Source: Natronosporangium hydrolyticum (GTDB lineage Bacteria; Actinomycetota; Actinomycetes; Mycobacteriales; Micromonosporaceae). Taken from it: DNA of 64,000 nucleotides. This document shows, in pieces, positions 60,401 through 64,000 of this stretch (its first letter is position 1; each line of letters opens with the position of its first letter). The notes under the pieces were generated by a model. It searched no databases and was not told where the DNA came from. It was given only the letters and a program-made list of their open reading frames with translations. Where the stretch lies: contig NZ_CP070499.1 of assembly GCF_016925615.1 (NCBI RefSeq), positions 5,580,001 through 5,644,000 on the forward strand, written 5' to 3'. Both the position numbers and the translations under genes were made by a program.

Positions 60401-60901
60401 ATGGACGTGTTCTCGCGTACCTTCCTTCCCGCCACATCAGAGGCCGGGCTGGCGATTCCGGTCGTCAGCCGGCACATGCCGGTGCTTCGCCGGTGTGTCA
60501 CACCGGAAGAGACGACCGTGCTCGTCACCCGCTGCCAACGCCCCGCCACCCCCATGGCCGGGGCGTTTCTGTTGCTGCTGACCAACCGCCGACTGGTCAT
60601 CTCCCGCGAGGGGCGGCTGCTGCGCCGGGCGCAGTTGCACCTGTCGGCACCGCTCCGGGAACTGACCAACGTGATCTGGATCTCGGACGAACGAGCGCCG
60701 GCGATCGAGCTAGCCGTTACCGGCGTCGATGGGATCCGGGAACGGTTCTGGATCCCGCTGCCCGACCAGTTCCGGGTGCGGCACGTCGACGCGCTGCTCA
60801 GTCACGCGTTCCGACCCCGCACCGGCGAGGCCACACCGTACTATCCGGCGCCCCGGTCGGCCCGCGGTCGGACCTCGACCCGGACGCTGGCGCCGACCTG
60901 A
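60401..60901 (+). CDS. Hypothetical protein with PH-like fold
   Basis: A 166-residue protein. The middle part (VTPEETTVLVTRCQRP, FLLLLTNRRLVISREGRLLRRAQLHL) looks like a bacterial PH/DUF-type domain, and the tail is Pro/Arg-rich. No signal peptide. It is transcribed in the same direction as the thiolase and the reductase that follows. Confidence 0.7.
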   Translation: MDVFSRTFLPATSEAGLAIPVVSRHMPVLRRCVTPEETTVLVTRCQRPATPMAGAFLLLLTNRRLVISREGRLLRRAQLHLSAPLRELTNVIWISDERAPAIELAVTGVDGIRERFWIPLPDQFRVRHVDALLSHAFRPRTGEATPYYPAPRSARGRTSTRTLAPT

Positions 60902-60972
60902 GCAGACAGACACGCCCGGTCGGCAGCCCGGCAGTGTTGATCTGCTGTGGTCGGCGTGTAACCCTGAGATAG

Positions 60973-63234
60973 ATGCCGCCACACTCACACCTCCTGCTGA
61001 CGGGCGCCACCGGCTTCTTGGGCCAGGCACTGCTGGAGCGGGTGCTCACCAGCTACCCGGAGACCCGGGTCACCCTGCTGATCCGGGGCCGCGGCAGCGC
61101 CTCGGCCGGGGACCGGCTGACGAAGCTGCTCCGCCGGCCGGTCTTCGCGACCTGGCGCGAACGGGTCGGCGAGGAGCAGGCCGCGAAGATCGTCGCCGAC
61201 CGGGTGACGGTGCTCGATGCCGAGCTTGGCAGCGCCGAACTGGCGCTGCCGGGCGACCTGACCGCGGCGATCCACGCCGCCTCCACGGTCTCATTCGACC
61301 CGCCGATCGACGACGCGTTCCGGACCAATGTGCAGGGTGTGGTCGACCTCTACCAGGCGATCCGCCAGCTCGACCAACCACCCCACGTGGTGCACGTCTC
61401 CACCGCCTACGTGGCCGGCACCCGCCGCGGCAGCGTCCCGGAGGAGTCGCTGGACCATCAGGTGGCGTGGCGGACCGAGCTGGCCGCCGCCAGCGGCGCC
61501 CGGGACCGGGTGGAGCAGGATTCCCGGCGCCCCGAGGTGCTGCGCCGGGCGCTCGCTACGGCCCGGCGGGAACACGGCAAGGCTGGGCCGCAGTCGACCG
61601 CCGCCGCGGCCGAGCAGTGGCGCCGCGAATGGGTCGACCGGCAGCTGATCGAGTATGGCCGGCTACGCGCACAGACCTTGGGTTGGCCCGATGTCTACAC
61701 GCTGACCAAGGCGCTCGGGGAGCGAGCCGCTGAGGAGCTACTCACCGGCGTGGCACCGCTGTCGGTGGTGCGGCCGGCGATCGTGGAGAGCGCGCTGCGC
61801 CACCCGTACCCGGGGTGGATCGACGGGTTCAAGATGGCCGACCCGCTGATCATCGCCTTCGGCCGGGGGGTGCTGCCGGAGTTCCCGGGCCTGCCCGACG
61901 GGGTGCTCGACGTCATCCCGGTCGACCTGGTGGTCAACGCCACCATCGCCGCCGCGGCGGCGCCGCCGCCGGTCGCCGAACCGGCCTATTATCACGTCGG
62001 TTCGGGCGCCCGGAACCCGTTGACCTTCCGGGCGATGTACGACAACGTCCGCGAGTACTTCACCGACCACCCGATGCCCGACGGCGGCCGGGGTCAGATC
62101 AAGGTCCCGACCTGGGACTTTCCTGGGGCCCGCCGGGTCGGCCGGATGCTGCGAACCGGCGAGCGGGTGCTCACCGCGGCGCAACGCACGCTGCTGGCCA
62201 CCCCGGCCGGCCAACGCACCCGCCGCTGGCAGGACGACCTCACCCGGGAACGCGACAAGCTCGACTTCCTGCGGCGCTACGCCGACCTGTACGGGGTCTA
62301 CACCGAGGCGGAGGTGCTCTACAGCGACTCCCGGTTGCTGGCGCTGCACCGGGCGCTGCCACCGGACCGGATCGACGAGCACGGCTTCGACGCGGCCGCC
62401 ATCGACTGGCCCCACTACCTCCAGCAGGTCCACTGCCCGGCGATCACCGCCACGGTACGCCGGGCCACCGCGGGCCGGCCGGGTACGGCGGCCAGCGCCC
62501 CACCGGTGGCGGGCAACGGTGGCCGGCCCGACGCCGACCGGGTGGCGATCTTCGACCTGGAGGGCACCCTGGTGGCCTCCAATGTGATCGAGACCTATCT
62601 GCTGGCGCGGCTCGCCGACACCCCCCGCGGCGACTGGCTCGCCGAACTCGCCGACCTGGCCCGCGGGCTGCCCCGCTACTTCGCTGCCGAGCGGCGCGAC
62701 CGGGGGGAGTTCCTGCGGACGTTCCTGCGCCGCTACGCCGACGCTGATGAGGCCGCGCTGCACCGGCTGGTCGCCGACCGGCTCGGCGGGGCGTTGCTGC
62801 GCCGCGCCTACCCGCAGGCGCTCCGGCGGGTTCGGCAGCATCGCGCGGCCGGCCACCGTACGGTGCTGATCACCGGCACCATCGATGTGCTGGTGCAGCC
62901 GCTGGCGCCGCTCTTCGACGAGGTGGTGGCGAGCCGGCTGCACACCCGCGACGGTCGCTACTCCGGGTTCCTCGAATCACCACCGCTGGTCGGCGAGGCG
63001 CGGGCGGCGTGGCTGCGGCGCTACGCCCAGACCGCCGGGGTGTCACTGACCGACTCGTACGCCTACGGCGACAGCTACTCCGACCGGCCGCTGCTGGCTG
63101 CGGTCGGCAACCCGGTCGCGGTCAACCCGGACCCGCAGCTCTACCGCCACGCCCGCCGCCACCGGTGGGCGGTCGCCGAGTGGACCAGCCACACCCTGCC
63201 CGCCGCCGAGACCTTCGCGGAGACGGTCGCGTGA
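60973..63234 (+). CDS. Fatty acyl-CoA reductase-HAD-IB hydrolase fusion
   Basis: A 753-residue two-domain enzyme. Residues 1 to about 500 are an extended SDR of the FAR/thioester-reductase type (TGATGFLGQALL; YTLTKALGE with Tyr242 and Lys246; HVSTAYVAG). They should reduce an acyl-CoA or acyl-thioester to aldehyde or alcohol. Residues about 520-745 are a HAD-IB phosphatase (FDLEGTLVASN with nucleophile Asp528, ITGTIDVL, GDSYSDRPLL). The +2 residue is Glu (DLE) rather than the usual Asp. The stop overlaps the next start (GTGA). A role in making or recycling a phosphorylated or acylated lipid alcohol is possible. Confidence 0.87.
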   Translation: MPPHSHLLLTGATGFLGQALLERVLTSYPETRVTLLIRGRGSASAGDRLTKLLRRPVFATWRERVGEEQAAKIVADRVTVLDAELGSAELALPGDLTAAIHAASTVSFDPPIDDAFRTNVQGVVDLYQAIRQLDQPPHVVHVSTAYVAGTRRGSVPEESLDHQVAWRTELAAASGARDRVEQDSRRPEVLRRALATARREHGKAGPQSTAAAAEQWRREWVDRQLIEYGRLRAQTLGWPDVYTLTKALGERAAEELLTGVAPLSVVRPAIVESALRHPYPGWIDGFKMADPLIIAFGRGVLPEFPGLPDGVLDVIPVDLVVNATIAAAAAPPPVAEPAYYHVGSGARNPLTFRAMYDNVREYFTDHPMPDGGRGQIKVPTWDFPGARRVGRMLRTGERVLTAAQRTLLATPAGQRTRRWQDDLTRERDKLDFLRRYADLYGVYTEAEVLYSDSRLLALHRALPPDRIDEHGFDAAAIDWPHYLQQVHCPAITATVRRATAGRPGTAASAPPVAGNGGRPDADRVAIFDLEGTLVASNVIETYLLARLADTPRGDWLAELADLARGLPRYFAAERRDRGEFLRTFLRRYADADEAALHRLVADRLGGALLRRAYPQALRRVRQHRAAGHRTVLITGTIDVLVQPLAPLFDEVVASRLHTRDGRYSGFLESPPLVGEARAAWLRRYAQTAGVSLTDSYAYGDSYSDRPLLAAVGNPVAVNPDPQLYRHARRHRWAVAEWTSHTLPAAETFAETVA

Positions 63235-64000
63235 ACCTCACCCTCGAATACCACCGGTCACCGGTGCGGTACCTCAGCGGCCGGGCCGCCACCGCCACCC
63301 CGCTCGGCGCCCGCGCCGGCGGCGTCCTGGCGGCGAACCTCTCGCCGTTGCGGCTGCTGAACCGGCCCGACCCACGGCCGCCGGCGGCCGGCTGGACCCG
63401 CGTGCGACCGTTGCTCTCCGGCGTCTGCGGCTCCGACCTGGGGCTGCTGACCGGCCGCAACTCGCCGTACCTGTCGGCAGTGGTGTCGATGCCGTTCACC
63501 CCCGGCCACGAGGTGGTGGGGCAGACCCTCGACGACCTGCCCGACCTGCCCCGCGGCAGCCGGGTGGTGCTCGACCCGGTGCTCGGCTGCGCCGCCCGGG
63601 ACGTGCCCGCCTGCCCGGGCTGCGCCGCCGGGCTGCCCAACCGGTGCGACCGGATCACCGCCGGCACGGTCTCGGCCGGGCTGCAGACCGGCTTCTGCGC
63701 CGACACCGGCGGCGGCTGGAGCCGGATGCTGGTCGCCCACCGCAGCCAGCTGCACCCGGTGCCGGACCCGCTCGACGACGCCACGGCGGTGCTGGTCGAA
63801 CCGTTGGCGTGCGCGATCCGGGCGGTGCGCCGGGTGGCGGTGCCCGACGGGGCCAGCGTGCTGGTGGTCGGCGCCGGGGCGATCGGCCTGCTGACCGTGC
63901 TGGCGCTGCGCGAGTACACCAAGGCCGGCCCGATCTACGCCCTCGCCCGCTACGGCCATCAGCGGGAACGGGCCCGGGCCATGGGCGCTACCGACGTGCT
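63231..64000 (+). CDS. Zinc-binding alcohol dehydrogenase (partial)
   Basis: About 256 residues are visible; the frame runs off the window end. MDR-family features are VCGSDLGLL (catalytic zinc Cys), GHEVVG, a Cys-rich structural zinc loop (CAARDVPACPGCAAG, then NRCDR) and the Rossmann VVGAGAIGLLTVLAL. GTG start coupled to the acyl-CoA reductase stop, so the two likely act on one alcohol/aldehyde pathway. Confidence 0.9.
   Translation, partial: MNLTLEYHRSPVRYLSGRAATATPLGARAGGVLAANLSPLRLLNRPDPRPPAAGWTRVRPLLSGVCGSDLGLLTGRNSPYLSAVVSMPFTPGHEVVGQTLDDLPDLPRGSRVVLDPVLGCAARDVPACPGCAAGLPNRCDRITAGTVSAGLQTGFCADTGGGWSRMLVAHRSQLHPVPDPLDDATAVLVEPLACAIRAVRRVAVPDGASVLVVGAGAIGLLTVLALREYTKAGPIYALARYGHQRERARAMGATDV

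Overview
This 64 kb window comes from a very GC-rich actinomycete, almost certainly a Micromonosporaceae-type organism. The evidence is the strong GGAGG ribosome-binding sites, frequent GTG starts, ATGA/GTGA overlaps, and a complete crgA - DUF881 - sortase E - trpG/pabA - pknB - pknA - pbpA - rodA - pstP - fhaB - fhaA block that normally lies near the actinobacterial origin. Very acidic extracellular segments (PknB stalk, xylanase, 46.5 kb protein) hint at a salt-adapted life, but that is inference.

Layout. 0-7 kb: end of an unknown gene, a proline-rich membrane protein, an NHLRC2-like thioredoxin/NHL protein, moeA, moaE and a SixA-type phosphatase. 7-17 kb: FadE5-type acyl-CoA dehydrogenase, SpoIIE phosphatase, ArsR/MFS pair, TetR regulator, twin fluoride channel genes, a small RG-rich membrane protein, an SRPBCC-dienelactone hydrolase fusion and a site-2 protease with CBS domains. 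17-19 kb: arginase-fold protein with altered metal ligands, hemerythrin protein. 19-23.3 kb: gene graveyard, with remnants of an ABC-2 permease, TetR, P450, luciferase-like oxidoreductase, PhyH dioxygenase and an LmbU-like regulator around an intact FAD oxidase and a VOC protein. It looks like the remains of a natural-product cluster. 23.4-28.4 kb: tRNA-Gly, PPOX protein, dcd, a c-di-AMP-riboswitch-controlled NlpC/P60 hydrolase, and an EtfD-like membrane Fe-S oxidoreductase followed by three consensus DnaA boxes.

28.6-42.7 kb: the cell division, elongation and Ser/Thr kinase block. It is interrupted between trpG and pknB by an AbiEi/DUF559-like gene bracketed by two nearly identical hairpins. 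PknB carries an unusual C-terminal PKD-like domain. 43-51 kb: tRNA-Leu, sugar epimerase plus WecG/TagA glycosyltransferase, several hypothetical membrane proteins, a glutamate-cysteine ligase-like enzyme and a divergent MarR regulator. 51-55 kb: a 1187-residue modular GH10 xylanase. 55-59 kb: PLP aminotransferase, an array of 28-bp tandem repeats, a DUF5324-like protein, a wrecked ppiA, rhomboid protease and PH-domain protein. The last two and ppiA usually sit beside crgA, so the origin-proximal block appears to have been split. 59-64 kb: thiolase, hypothetical protein, acyl-CoA reductase-HAD fusion and the start of a zinc alcohol dehydrogenase, together suggesting fatty alcohol/aldehyde metabolism that pairs with the FadE/EtfD genes upstream.

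No CRISPR array, rRNA or intact transposase was seen. The most unusual items are the hairpin-bracketed AbiEi-like gene, the DnaA-box trio, the natural-product graveyard with an LmbU fragment, the PKD-bearing PknB and the ppiA/28-mer rearrangement scar.
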